This document shows positions 56,875 through 64,000 of a stretch of DNA of 64,000 nt, piece by piece; position 1 is the first letter of the stretch, and each line of letters begins with the position of its first letter. Position numbers and translations under genes: made by a program. The notes beneath the pieces are model-generated. The model was not told the DNA's origin and did no database searches. It worked only from the letters and a program-made list of their open reading frames with translations. The stretch lies in assembly GCA_024235915.1 (NCBI GenBank), contig JACKLO010000011.1:186001-250000 (forward strand). The letters are read 5' to 3'. The stretch is from Burkholderiaceae bacterium. GTDB lineage: Bacteria > Pseudomonadota > Gammaproteobacteria > Burkholderiales > Burkholderiaceae_C.

Positions 56875-58175
56875 CGACACCGATTCGCCCCAAGGACCGT
56901 GATGCGGTCATCCAGTCGCTGCGCGCTGGCGTGGTCCCCCGCGCCGGCCAGCACTTGGTGCAGGTTGGACGTACGCGGGAAATCGAGACGCTCGTGACTG
57001 ACATCGAGCGCATCGCCGACGGCGGTTCCGCATTCCGCATCGTCACCGGTGAGTACGGGGCGGGTAAGACCTTCTTTCTGAACTTGGTGCGCGCGGTCGC
57101 CATGGAGAAGAAGCTGGTGGTCGCCAGCGCTGACCTGAACCCGGACCGGCGGCTGCACGCCAGTGGCGGACAGGCCCGTTCGCTCTACGCCGAGTTGATG
57201 CGCAACCTGTCCACTCGTACCAAGCCTGAAGGGGGTGCCCTCAGCGGCATCGTCGAGAAGTTCATCGCCACGGCCAAGAACGAAGCGAAGGCCTCCGGCC
57301 AGACCACAGAGGCGGTGCTGCGTCAGAAGCTCGACCAGCTGACGGAGCTGGTGAACGGCTACGACTTCGCCGATGTCATCGCGGCCTACTGCCGCGGCTT
57401 CGAGGAAGGCAACGAGCAGCTCAAGTCGGACGCGGTCCGCTGGCTGCGCGGGGAGTTCGCCACAAAGACCGATGCGAAGCAGGCACTCGGCGTGCGGACT
57501 ATCGTCGATGACGCGGCCGTCTACGACCAGCTGAAGCTGATGGCGCGCTTCATCCGCCTGGCCGGCTTCTCGGGGCTGCTCGTGAGCCTGGACGAACTGG
57601 TGAACCTCTACAAGCTGGCCAACACGCAAGCGCGCAACTCCAACTACGAGCAGATTCTGCGCATCCTGAACGACTCGCTGCAGGGAACTGCGGTGGGACT
57701 GGGCTTCATCCTCGGCGGCACACCAGAGTTCCTGCTCGACACTCGCCGGGGCCTCTACAGCTACCCAGCGCTGCAGAGTCGGCTGGCGCAAAACACCTTT
57801 GCCACCAACGGCCTGGTGGATTTCAGTGGGCCGGTCGTGCGGCTGTCCAGCCTGACGCCGGAGGACTTCTACGTCCTGCTGCAGAAGATTCGAGGCGTCT
57901 ACGCCTTCGGCGACCCGGCCAAGCACCTGCTGCCCGACCAGGGTGTGATGAGCTTCATGGAGCACTGCTCCAAGCGCATCGGCGACACCTACTTTCGCAC
58001 TCCTCGCACGACCATCACGGCCTTCATCAACCTGCTGGCAGTGCTCGAGCAGAACCAGGGAGCTGCATGGCAGGACCTCCTGGGCGGCATCGAGGTGACC
58101 GCGGACACGGGCGGAGCCGGGGACCAGGCGGTCGAGGCGGACGAGGGCGACGAGTTCAGCTCGTTCAGGATGTGA
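56871..58175 (+). CDS. P-loop ATPase, SngB/BrxD-like (Shango defence)
   Basis: A 434-residue ATPase of the BrxD/DUF2791 group. Walker A is GEYGAGKT at residues 60-67, Walker B is in GLLVSLDELVNLYK (near 240), and a sensor-like GGTPEFLLDTRRGLYSY follows. It is translationally coupled to the TerB gene upstream. In Shango the third gene is a DEAD/DEAH helicase; in this window no helicase follows. The gene itself looks intact, with an acidic tail (EADEGDEFSSFRM). Alternative reading: the ATPase of a BREX-like or unnamed two-gene system. Confidence 0.8.
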   Translation: MTTPIRPKDRDAVIQSLRAGVVPRAGQHLVQVGRTREIETLVTDIERIADGGSAFRIVTGEYGAGKTFFLNLVRAVAMEKKLVVASADLNPDRRLHASGGQARSLYAELMRNLSTRTKPEGGALSGIVEKFIATAKNEAKASGQTTEAVLRQKLDQLTELVNGYDFADVIAAYCRGFEEGNEQLKSDAVRWLRGEFATKTDAKQALGVRTIVDDAAVYDQLKLMARFIRLAGFSGLLVSLDELVNLYKLANTQARNSNYEQILRILNDSLQGTAVGLGFILGGTPEFLLDTRRGLYSYPALQSRLAQNTFATNGLVDFSGPVVRLSSLTPEDFYVLLQKIRGVYAFGDPAKHLLPDQGVMSFMEHCSKRIGDTYFRTPRTTITAFINLLAVLEQNQGAAWQDLLGGIEVTADTGGAGDQAVEADEGDEFSSFRM

Positions 58176-58439
58176 CATCCTCACCGCCCTAGAGGACGGT
58201 GATTCCCACTGCTGGGGGGGGGTGATACGCCGAGGATGAACCACAGGCGCCCGTAAGTGCCTGTGGCTGTTGAAGAATTTCTGCCCGGCACCCTGTGCAG
58301 AGTGCGGCGCCGTATTGAATTTCGCTATGGGCGAGCAGCGCCAAGCTCCGCCGCTGCATGCCCTGGTGCTGCGAGAGGGCAAAAGAAGCAGCCGAGCGAA
58401 ACATCGCTCGGCCGAATCAAGGCTTGCAGTGCGGAGGCC
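58176..58439. other. Interval after the ATPase: hairpins, possible IS200/IS605-type end
   Basis: Directly after the ATPase stop is an imperfect hairpin, caccg (58182-58186) with cggtg (58197-58201), plus an inner cc/gg pair and a TAGA loop, preceded by gacatcct and followed by gattcccac. This pattern recalls the subterminal hairpins of IS200/IS605-type elements, but a plain transcription terminator is also possible. A second stem, ccacaggc with gcctgtgg, lies near 58240-58266. No helicase or transposase frame is visible. Confidence 0.4.
58391..58412 (-). terminator. Rho-independent terminator of the lipoprotein gene
   Basis: A perfect 8-bp stem, gccgagcg (58391-58398) with cgctcggc (58405-58412), has a 6-base loop; read on the minus strand it is followed by a T-rich run (complement of aaaagaag at 58381-58388). 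It lies 27 bases after the lipoprotein stop. Confidence 0.7.
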
Positions 58440-58847
58440 TCAGTAGATGCGCGAGGGACTCACGGAACAGGACGCCGCGCCGAGCTCCGCCTTTGCGCTG
58501 TCTAGCCAGGCCGGGCCCCTGTCGAGGCCGACAGGGCTGTCACCGGCCAAGTTGTACACGTAGGGGAAGAGCGTGCTGCAACTGGGCCCAGCAGGGCTGT
58601 CTGTCGAGGAGAGGGTCACTCTCAACAACATCTTCGCGTCGCACGAAACTAGGGCTTCGGTGCGTTCGTCCAACCGCACAGGCTGCTTGGCATGCGGGCA
58701 GGTGCCGTGGAAGAGTCGGCCCTCCGTTGCACTGCCCGCACGCCATACAACGCTCATGCTGTAGAGCGGCGGTTGCGGACCGCCCGTCGCGCAGCCGGTG
58801 AGGGCAAGCGCGAGGGCGGCGCTGCCGATACGAGTCAAGTTCTTCAA
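58440..58847 (-). CDS. Putative lipoprotein, 135 residues
   Basis: A small exported lipoprotein. The signal MKNLTRIGSAALALALTGCA has a clear lipobox LTGC with Cys19. The mature part contains four further cysteines (in GTCPHAKQPV, LVSCDAKMLL, GPSCSTLFPY and AASCSVSPSR), perhaps two disulfides. No family is recognised. It lies 167 bases downstream of cap3 on the same strand but has its own terminator, and it does not look like a CBASS component. Confidence 0.7.
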   Translation of the reverse strand: MKNLTRIGSAALALALTGCATGGPQPPLYSMSVVWRAGSATEGRLFHGTCPHAKQPVRLDERTEALVSCDAKMLLRVTLSSTDSPAGPSCSTLFPYVYNLAGDSPVGLDRGPAWLDSAKAELGAASCSVSPSRIY

Positions 58848-59014
58848 GTTTCAAGGGTCTGTAAGCAGCTATCTGGCTGCAACTCGTATAGGCAGTTTGA
58901 AGGTGTGTGCGGCCCGTCAGGTTCTCGGTGACCCGCCCCAGCCGCGGTGCACAAGCTAGCGAGGGACGTGCGCCGGACGCACGCCCGGAGTGCTCGGTGC
59001 CTGCCAAAGAGTCC

Positions 59015-59521
59015 TTAACTAGCGTCGGTGGGCTCACTTCGCGGCACTTCGGCGACCATGTCAATCAGCGCCGAGCCGGTGTGGCACCACACGCGCAGCC
59101 CAGCCGGCAAGGGGCGCGTTCCCACGATGGCGAAGACCATGCCATTCGTCAGAGTCAACGCGGCCCGAGCGTGCTCTGCCGCCAAAGCCCGGTCTTCGGG
59201 CGAGGGCGTCGGGTCGAATTCGGGGTGGGTGTGCCAGAAGCCTACGCAGTGCCAGCCATCCCGAAACAGCTGCTCTCGCTCGCGCATAGCTTGCTGAACG
59301 TCGAAGCGCACTCGGGACCAACTTGCCCACGATGGCATTAACCGCGTAGCCCTGGCCACCACGACCGTCTTGCCTGTGAGGTCCTGCGCGTATAGCTGAC
59401 CGACAGACTCACGACTCAGTAGACCTCGTTGCGCGTGCCGCCCGAGCTCTCGCAGAGTCTCAGCTTCGAACCGCAGCCGCCAGGCCGCCCCCGGCATCTG
59501 AAACACCGCGGCGTCGCTCAC
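59015..59521 (-). CDS. cap3: CBASS Cap3, JAB/JAMM deconjugating peptidase
   Basis: A 168-residue JAB-family zinc isopeptidase that removes the CD-NTase from proteins to which Cap2 has attached it. The JAMM residues are complete: Glu38 in SRESVGQL and the motif HTHPEFDPTPSPED with His97, His99, Ser107 and Asp110. GTG 59521 overlaps the cap2 stop (GTGA), so translation is coupled; the longer open frame upstream lies inside cap2. It is the last gene of the CBASS operon. The presence of both Cap2 and Cap3 defines type II CBASS. Confidence 0.9.
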   Translation of the reverse strand: MSDAAVFQMPGAAWRLRFEAETLRELGRHAQRGLLSRESVGQLYAQDLTGKTVVVARATRLMPSWASWSRVRFDVQQAMREREQLFRDGWHCVGFWHTHPEFDPTPSPEDRALAAEHARAALTLTNGMVFAIVGTRPLPAGLRVWCHTGSALIDMVAEVPRSEPTDAS

Positions 59522-61317
59522 CGCTGCCCCAAAAGGTCCGAGAGTGACCGGGTAGTCGTCGCCGTGTCGAGTCTTCCCCCACTTTGCGGGACGATGGAGC
59601 GCGTCTTCACGGTCAGGGGTAGCGCGTCGAAGAACGCCTGAGCGCGGACCCATGACCAAACTGTGGAAGGTGTACTCGGCGCGTCAAGTGCCGCAAGCAC
59701 GCGCTCGACGACGAACGCCGCCACCTGCGTGACGTCGGCGGCTCCGTAGGGGTGAAACCCCGCCGAACATGCAGGGTTGTCCACCCGCGTCTCGTCGATG
59801 GAGAGGTCACTGGCGTTCACAAGGTCGTTCGCCGGGTCCTCGATAGGCCAAGGTACGTCAGGTTGGCTGAGCACAACGTGCCCCGCGCTGCACAGCGGCT
59901 CCAACCAAGCGTGCATGACTGGAGTCTTGCCGAAATGAATGGCGCGCAACAAGGTCACAGCGTTGCGCACGCCGCGTTCAGCAGTGCAATCAAGAACCAA
60001 GTCAAACTTCTCTGGCGCTGCGTGCTTCGCCATCCAGGCGCCGGCGTCCGACCGAACACCGACCACGTCGATGCCAGGAACGGCGCGCTTGAGCTCATCG
60101 GCCAACTCGGGCGCCTTGGCATGGCCCACGTGCAGTAGTCCCAGCACATGGCGAGCCGTGTTCTCTGCCTCCATGAGCTGGCTGTCAACGAGCGTCATGT
60201 GTCCAATGCCGGCACGCGCGAGAAGCAGTGCCACGAAGCTGCCCAATGAGCCCGTGCCAAGCAACAGAACTCGCTTGGTCCGCCTCGCGTGAAGCAGTGG
60301 CAGTCCGTGGTCCCGAGCCAGGGACCAATCGGGGTCCATGCGACAGACTTCGAACGGCTCTATCGCTACGCCCCGCGCGGTGAGTCCGAACGTAGGCATG
60401 ACCTGGAAGCCGTACGTTGCACTGCCCTGAACGAAGAGCACGACCAGTTGCGGAGCCGCATTCGGCTGCGGAACCTGTCGGCCCGTGTGCGTCGTGCGGA
60501 ACTTGTGCTTGGCCTGATGCTTCTTGAAGTCGCCCCGGGCTCTTGCGAAAAGTCCCTCCAGCGAAGCCTGCCCATCGGTGGCCGAAGCCACCAACTGGTT
60601 GAGCGATTTCGCGTCCTTCGGCCATGTCCTCGGCGTCCAGGGGTGGGCGGCGGGTAGCCTCACGATGAGCGCATGTCCCTTCACCACCGTGCCCTGTGCC
60701 CACCCGTGGCGCCGTGCAAGAGCATCGGGGTCCACGCCGTTGCACGCAATCACTTGCCGATAGAACCGGCCGTGCTTTGTGCCCGGGTGAAGGTATCCCG
60801 CGACTGCCCCGTATGCCCAGCCGGCTAGGCCGCTGGTGTCAACATGAACACGCCCAATCCGACCATCCAACCGAGTGGCGCGCCGCGGGTCAGTGCAGTG
60901 CAGCGACCAGTAGGTCAGGCGCTCCTCGTGGAACTCTGACTCGGCCCAGTCTGGCTGCTGCAGCTTGGCCAGAAAGTCGTTCTGAAGCGTTTCCATCGCT
61001 CGCAACACCGCGGCGATGGGGGCTTCGAGGTCTGAGGGCGAGGCCCAAAGGCCAAGACAGAGCTTGCCGCCTCGTTCAACATGGGGCAGCTTCAGCTCGA
61101 GCTGCGCGTCGACCTCAAACCGGCACGGCTCGAGCGGAAACTCGGCAGGAAGCACCAACCGGACCGATGAGACAAGAGCGAACTCGCCTTGAAGGTCGAT
61201 GTCCCAGGCAAGACCGCCCTTCGCGGCTCTTACGGATACTCGGCGTAGGTGCTCCTTGCCCTCGAGCCACTGCTCGACGGCAGATGCCGCGGTCTCGAAT
61301 ACCTGCCGATTCGACAA
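59518..61317 (-). CDS. cap2: CBASS Cap2, E2-E1 fusion conjugating enzyme
   Basis: A 599-residue ubiquitin-transfer-like enzyme. The N-terminal E2-like domain (about 1-145) carries the active-site cysteine in GGKLCLGLW (Cys87). A linker precedes the E1/ThiF domain (about 345-599) with the nucleotide motif GTGSLGS (354-360), Asp378 and a catalytic cysteine in DNPACSAGFHPYG (Cys517). Cap2 joins the C-terminus of the CD-NTase to targets and so primes it. The start is placed at TTG 61317, two bases after the CD-NTase stop, because the E2 domain begins there; the open frame upstream lies inside the CD-NTase gene. Confidence 0.9.
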   Translation of the reverse strand: MSNRQVFETAASAVEQWLEGKEHLRRVSVRAAKGGLAWDIDLQGEFALVSSVRLVLPAEFPLEPCRFEVDAQLELKLPHVERGGKLCLGLWASPSDLEAPIAAVLRAMETLQNDFLAKLQQPDWAESEFHEERLTYWSLHCTDPRRATRLDGRIGRVHVDTSGLAGWAYGAVAGYLHPGTKHGRFYRQVIACNGVDPDALARRHGWAQGTVVKGHALIVRLPAAHPWTPRTWPKDAKSLNQLVASATDGQASLEGLFARARGDFKKHQAKHKFRTTHTGRQVPQPNAAPQLVVLFVQGSATYGFQVMPTFGLTARGVAIEPFEVCRMDPDWSLARDHGLPLLHARRTKRVLLLGTGSLGSFVALLLARAGIGHMTLVDSQLMEAENTARHVLGLLHVGHAKAPELADELKRAVPGIDVVGVRSDAGAWMAKHAAPEKFDLVLDCTAERGVRNAVTLLRAIHFGKTPVMHAWLEPLCSAGHVVLSQPDVPWPIEDPANDLVNASDLSIDETRVDNPACSAGFHPYGAADVTQVAAFVVERVLAALDAPSTPSTVWSWVRAQAFFDALPLTVKTRSIVPQSGGRLDTATTTRSLSDLLGQR

Positions 61318-61319
61318 GC

Positions 61320-62531
61320 TCAGCCCAGCGTGTTGCTCTTCTCGGAGCCAGTCGGCACCGGCCGCGTGGGGTTGGCAGCCGCCAGTGCAGCGCCGGCCGC
61401 CATCAAACCGCCGAGCACGGTCGACTTCGCCGCTGCAGGTGGCTCCGACACCACCTTGACCCGCTCTGGGCAATCTGGGAAGCGAGGGCCGAAGGCCTGC
61501 CGCATCCACTCGCAGGCCTGCGCTGCATTGCTGGCGGCGAGGGCACCTTCCAGCAGCGAACCGAGTCTCTCGAAAGCCAGCGCTGCCTCCTCGACAAGGT
61601 CGTGCTCCTTGCTCGCCTTGCGCAGTCGGTCCGTCAGCGACTCACTATCGTCAACCGGGTTGTTCACGCCCTTGCGAAGCGCTGCGGGCAGGCCTTTCAC
61701 GACCTTGAGCAGAGCCAGGTCATCGCGCCGGTCGTGCTTCTCGAAAAGCGGCACGGCCGCTGCCATCAGCAGGATGGATGCCGGGCCGCCCGAGGTCCAC
61801 CGCCAGTCTCGGTGAGCCTTGAGATACCGGACCACTCGACGAAGCTGTTCGCCGTGTTCGTCGACCTTGCTGAGGAACCACTGCTTGACCGGGCGAGGGT
61901 CCGATTCCATCCAGTCTTCCTCACGATGCGCCAACAGCACACCGTCACTGGGCAGTGCGGTCCAGGCGTCGCGCTCGGCCTTGGCGATGGCTTCACTGAA
62001 GTTCGCATACACGCTGTCGAGGGCCAGTGCCCGCGCACTCAGCGTGGCGAACTCGGTGTCGGGAATCGCGTACAGAGGGACGTCGATGTGGGCCGTCGCG
62101 CTGATGACGATGCGGATGCAGGTCGGCTTGTCGGTGACCAACTGCCAGCCGCGCTCTTTGATGAGCGGCTCCAACGCCTTCTGCGCAACCGTGAAGAACA
62201 CGGTTGCTGCGATGCTGGGCCGACGCGTCTGGGTAAGGAAGCTCAACGGAAGGTAGCAGCCGTCATCGACGTCCGCCTGCTGGGGCTTCTTGGCGGGACA
62301 GTTCAGCGTCTTGTACGCCCAGGACCCCTGCGTGAAGAACCGCGGCGTCGGGATGTCCTGCGTGTAGCCCAGCAGGCGCAGCTCTCGAGGAATGCCATCG
62401 CGTAGCGCTGCTCGTACCGCAGTCTTGGCCGCGGCGATGTAGTCGCGCTCATGGCTGTGCAGGTCCAGGCTAGCCTGAAGGCACTGTTCGGCGTCGTCGC
62501 CGGTGAAGAACAGGGAGCTGAGGTTCAACAT
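61320..62531 (-). CDS. CBASS CD-NTase, DncV-like cyclic dinucleotide synthase
   Basis: A 403-residue cGAS/DncV-like nucleotidyltransferase that makes a cyclic nucleotide alarm signal on phage infection. The active site is clear: Gly69-Ser70 in FTQGSWAYKTLN, the metal-binding pair Asp87 and Asp89 in ADVDDGCYLPLSF, and Asp150 in ATAHIDVPLYAIPD. This pattern is that of clade A (DncV, which makes 3',3'-cGAMP), though the product cannot be proved from sequence. The protein ends in SNTLG, a terminal glycine as needed for Cap2 conjugation. ATG 62531 (MLNLSSLFFTGDDAEQ) is 13 bases after the effector gene. Confidence 0.93.
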   Translation of the reverse strand: MLNLSSLFFTGDDAEQCLQASLDLHSHERDYIAAAKTAVRAALRDGIPRELRLLGYTQDIPTPRFFTQGSWAYKTLNCPAKKPQQADVDDGCYLPLSFLTQTRRPSIAATVFFTVAQKALEPLIKERGWQLVTDKPTCIRIVISATAHIDVPLYAIPDTEFATLSARALALDSVYANFSEAIAKAERDAWTALPSDGVLLAHREEDWMESDPRPVKQWFLSKVDEHGEQLRRVVRYLKAHRDWRWTSGGPASILLMAAAVPLFEKHDRRDDLALLKVVKGLPAALRKGVNNPVDDSESLTDRLRKASKEHDLVEEAALAFERLGSLLEGALAASNAAQACEWMRQAFGPRFPDCPERVKVVSEPPAAAKSTVLGGLMAAGAALAAANPTRPVPTGSEKSNTLG

Positions 62532-62544
62532 TGCAGTCTTGCTT

Positions 62545-63531
62545 TCAAGCGTTCTTGTTGGGGCCGTGGAAGAAGGTCGGGGCGCCAGCTCGGTGGGCGC
62601 GGAAAGGTTGGAACTTGGGGTCTCCGAGAGTCCGCTGAGCTGCGTGCATGCCGCGGTCACGCAACGTGTTGGTCGAACCCGGGGTCACCCGGTCCAGTTC
62701 CTTCACGTCGCGGCTCTGGTCCGGCGTCGCCTTGTCGTCAATCTGGTAGTAGTCGTCGCCGAGCGACTGCCGCAGCATGTAGTCGACCGATGACTCCTGG
62801 GCAGAGATGACCAGGTCGAACAGACCGCCGCCCCAGCGGCCGAAGCCACGGTCCAGGCTCGCGGAGCCGCGGAGGGTCGCGCCGATGGTCATGGTGCCAA
62901 TCGACAGAACCCGAACGCGAATGTCCTGTTTGGGCGCCAGGAAGGTGCGCACCTCGTGGAGACCGAAGAGCCCGGGCGCGTTGCCGACCAGGCCGCCATC
63001 GGCGAACACGCCGCGGTTGTTTCGGGCCAGCGGGAAGTACACGGGCGCGGCGGCAGTGGCTATCGCCACATCCACGAGAGACATCCGATGGTCGAACTCG
63101 AAGGTCTGGTGATGCGGCGTCTTGAAGAACTGGCCTCTGCCGGTGGTGTAGTTCACCGCGGGCACCAGGACTCGGTGCTTCAGGTCGCCCACCGTTGTGT
63201 CGCGGAAGCGCTCAGTCAGCACTTCTCGCAAGCCCGCCGAGCTGTGCTTTGCCTGCAACCAGAACCCCAGGGCGCGCCGCAGCCAGGTGCGGCTGCTGAA
63301 GATGCGGCTACCTTGCTTCTCGAAGAGTGTCTTCAGTTCGACGGCCGGGATGTCGGCCGCGAGGCCGAGCGCGAGCAATCCGCCCGCCGAGGTGCCGCAG
63401 ACCAGGTCGAAGTGAGAGGCAATGGGCCTGCCCATCGCTGCTTCCAGTTCGGTGAGCACCGTCGCCGTGTACAGCGCGCGGTAGCCGCCACCCGAGAGGG
63501 CGAGGACGTGAAAGTCGGGCACCTCGGTCAC
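62545..63531 (-). CDS. CBASS effector: patatin-like phospholipase (CapV type)
   Basis: A 328-residue patatin phospholipase, expected to degrade membrane lipids and kill the infected cell when bound by the cyclic nucleotide. It shows the glycine loop SGGGYR (13-18), nucleophile GTSAG (46-50, Ser48) and catalytic Asp178 in FADGGLVGNAP. It starts at GTG 63531, one base after the stop of the DUF2188 gene; longer frames lie inside that gene. It is followed by the CD-NTase, the order seen in capV-dncV operons. The activating ligand is predicted to be a cGAMP-like dinucleotide. Confidence 0.92.
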   Translation of the reverse strand: MTEVPDFHVLALSGGGYRALYTATVLTELEAAMGRPIASHFDLVCGTSAGGLLALGLAADIPAVELKTLFEKQGSRIFSSRTWLRRALGFWLQAKHSSAGLREVLTERFRDTTVGDLKHRVLVPAVNYTTGRGQFFKTPHHQTFEFDHRMSLVDVAIATAAAPVYFPLARNNRGVFADGGLVGNAPGLFGLHEVRTFLAPKQDIRVRVLSIGTMTIGATLRGSASLDRGFGRWGGGLFDLVISAQESSVDYMLRQSLGDDYYQIDDKATPDQSRDVKELDRVTPGSTNTLRDRGMHAAQRTLGDPKFQPFRAHRAGAPTFFHGPNKNA

Positions 63532-63532
63532 A

Positions 63533-63757
63533 TCAGCCCTTCGGCGGGAACGGGTCGCCGCCGTGGCTGTCCTTGTCGCGGATGCGGCCGTCGGGGCGAT
63601 GGATGATGAGTTCCGAGCCCTGGTGCTGGGCGATGCGGCGCGCGGCGTCTGTCGCCGCGGCCTGCGTGTCGTGGACCGAGGTTGCGCGGGTGTTGCCGGC
63701 GCCCTTGACGGCCCAGCCACCCGGGTGAGGAACGACGTGTTGATTCTTGCCAGCCAT
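63533..63757 (-). CDS. DUF2188 family small protein at the head of the CBASS operon
   Basis: A 74-residue protein starting MAGKNQHVVPHPGGWAVKGA and ending with HRPDGRIRDKDSHGGDPFPP, which is the full DUF2188 pattern (WxV...G...S....T...A...A......E..IH..DG.I....S.G.DP.P). The family has no known function. A strong aaggagg site precedes the ATG. The gene is first in the operon and its stop is one base from the effector start, so the two are translationally linked. Association with CBASS is notable; it could be a modifier, a decoy or a passenger. Confidence 0.85.
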   Translation of the reverse strand: MAGKNQHVVPHPGGWAVKGAGNTRATSVHDTQAAATDAARRIAQHQGSELIIHRPDGRIRDKDSHGGDPFPPKG

Positions 63758-63783
63758 AGAGCCTCCTTGCTGAACGTCGCGTA

Positions 63784-63859
63784 ATATTAAGTGAACGAGC
63801 CGGCCGCCGTCAACTCTTGTGAACGCCTCGTTCGTCCAGTAGAATAGCGAACTGTTCGC
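63784..63859. promoter_or_regulatory. Divergent promoters and operator-like repeats between CBASS and XRE gene
   Basis: Minus strand, towards CBASS: -35 TTGACG (complement of 63808-63813) and -10 TAATAT (complement of 63784-63789), spacing 18. Plus strand, towards the regulator: -35 TTGTGA (63817-63822) and -10 TAGAAT (63840-63845), spacing 17. GTGAACG occurs at 63791-63797, between the CBASS -35 and -10, and at 63819-63825, over the other -35. A perfect inverted repeat, GCGAAC-T-GTTCGC (63847-63859), lies just past the second -10. These are good operator candidates for the adjacent XRE protein. Confidence 0.7.
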
Positions 63860-63888
63860 CGCGTCGGCGTGTAGCGAGGAATCCACAG

Positions 63889-64000
63889 ATGTCACTCGGC
63901 GCCAGGCTTGCTGAGCTACGGCTGCGCAAGGGCGAGTCACTCCAGACCGTGGCCACGGCCATCGGCATCTCCAAGACTCACGTCTGGCAGCTGGAGAAGG
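63889..64000 (+). CDS. XRE-family transcriptional regulator (partial, runs off the window)
   Basis: The first 37 residues of a helix-turn-helix regulator: MSLGARLAELRLRKGESLQT followed by VATAIGISKTHVWQLEK. This is the Cro/C1-type HTH with the recognition helix SKTHVWQLEK. ATG 63889 is preceded by a gagga site. It is divergent from the CBASS operon and its promoter overlaps operator-like repeats, so it may autoregulate and also control CBASS. The rest of the gene, including any ImmA/IrrE or other domain, is outside the window. Confidence 0.85.
   Translation, partial: MSLGARLAELRLRKGESLQTVATAIGISKTHVWQLEK

Noticed and set aside
58176..58439. Remnant of the missing Shango helicase or of a TnpB gene
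   Set aside because: I translated both strands and found no DEAD/DEAH or RuvC-type motif; only hairpins are present.

Overview
The window is high-GC DNA from a betaproteobacterium of the order Burkholderiales, probably of the Leptothrix/Rubrivivax/Roseateles type. The evidence is gene order: thrS-infC-rpmI-rplT-pheS-pheT-ihfA-merR-tRNA-Pro, csp/clpS/clpA, and cysS-alkA-like-accA-tilS-lysC-tRNA-Ser. The proteins also read as closest to that order. No database search was possible, so this placement is recognition, not measurement.

Positions 1-38429 are a core chromosomal segment. In order it carries an acyl-CoA dehydrogenase end and an SDR; a DUF1223 protein; the RNA-binding protein Tex; a patatin-like protein; the translation operon led by thrS; tRNA-Pro(GGG); a cold-shock protein; clpS-clpA; mtfA, lpxH and two cyclophilins; cysS, a DNA glycosylase, accA, tilS and lysC; tRNA-Ser(GCU); two membrane proteins; a TetR-controlled RND efflux operon; an MFS transporter; and phaC. 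The best regulatory find is upstream of thrS. A 13-codon reading frame with five threonine codons is followed by a terminator hairpin with nine Ts and a competing antiterminator, which is the layout of a transcription attenuator sensing charged tRNA-Thr. infC appears to start at ATC, and a structured leader lies before rpmI.

Positions 38430-64000 are an accessory island with lower and patchier GC, many small orphan genes and broken genes, and no visible integrase or transposase gene. Its first half (about 40427-48033, minus strand) is an Rhs polymorphic-toxin locus. The Rhs shell is split into two consecutive genes, each with its own Sec signal peptide. Downstream are a toxin tip with a candidate membrane immunity gene, then displaced tip/immunity modules. 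One of these carries a 281-bp near-identical copy of the core that could mediate tip swapping.

The second half is a defence island. It holds a CoiA/DUF6035-like nuclease gene (with a second, truncated copy of its 3' end further on), a PIN-domain plus XRE-ImmA/IrrE toxin-antitoxin-like pair, remnants of umuD and of a WYL regulator, a TerB-domain protein plus P-loop ATPase that match the first two genes of a Shango system with the helicase missing, and a complete type II CBASS operon. The CBASS operon has a clade-A-like CD-NTase, E2/E1 Cap2, JAB peptidase Cap3 and a patatin phospholipase effector. It is led by a small DUF2188 gene and is divergent from an XRE regulator whose likely operators overlap both promoters.
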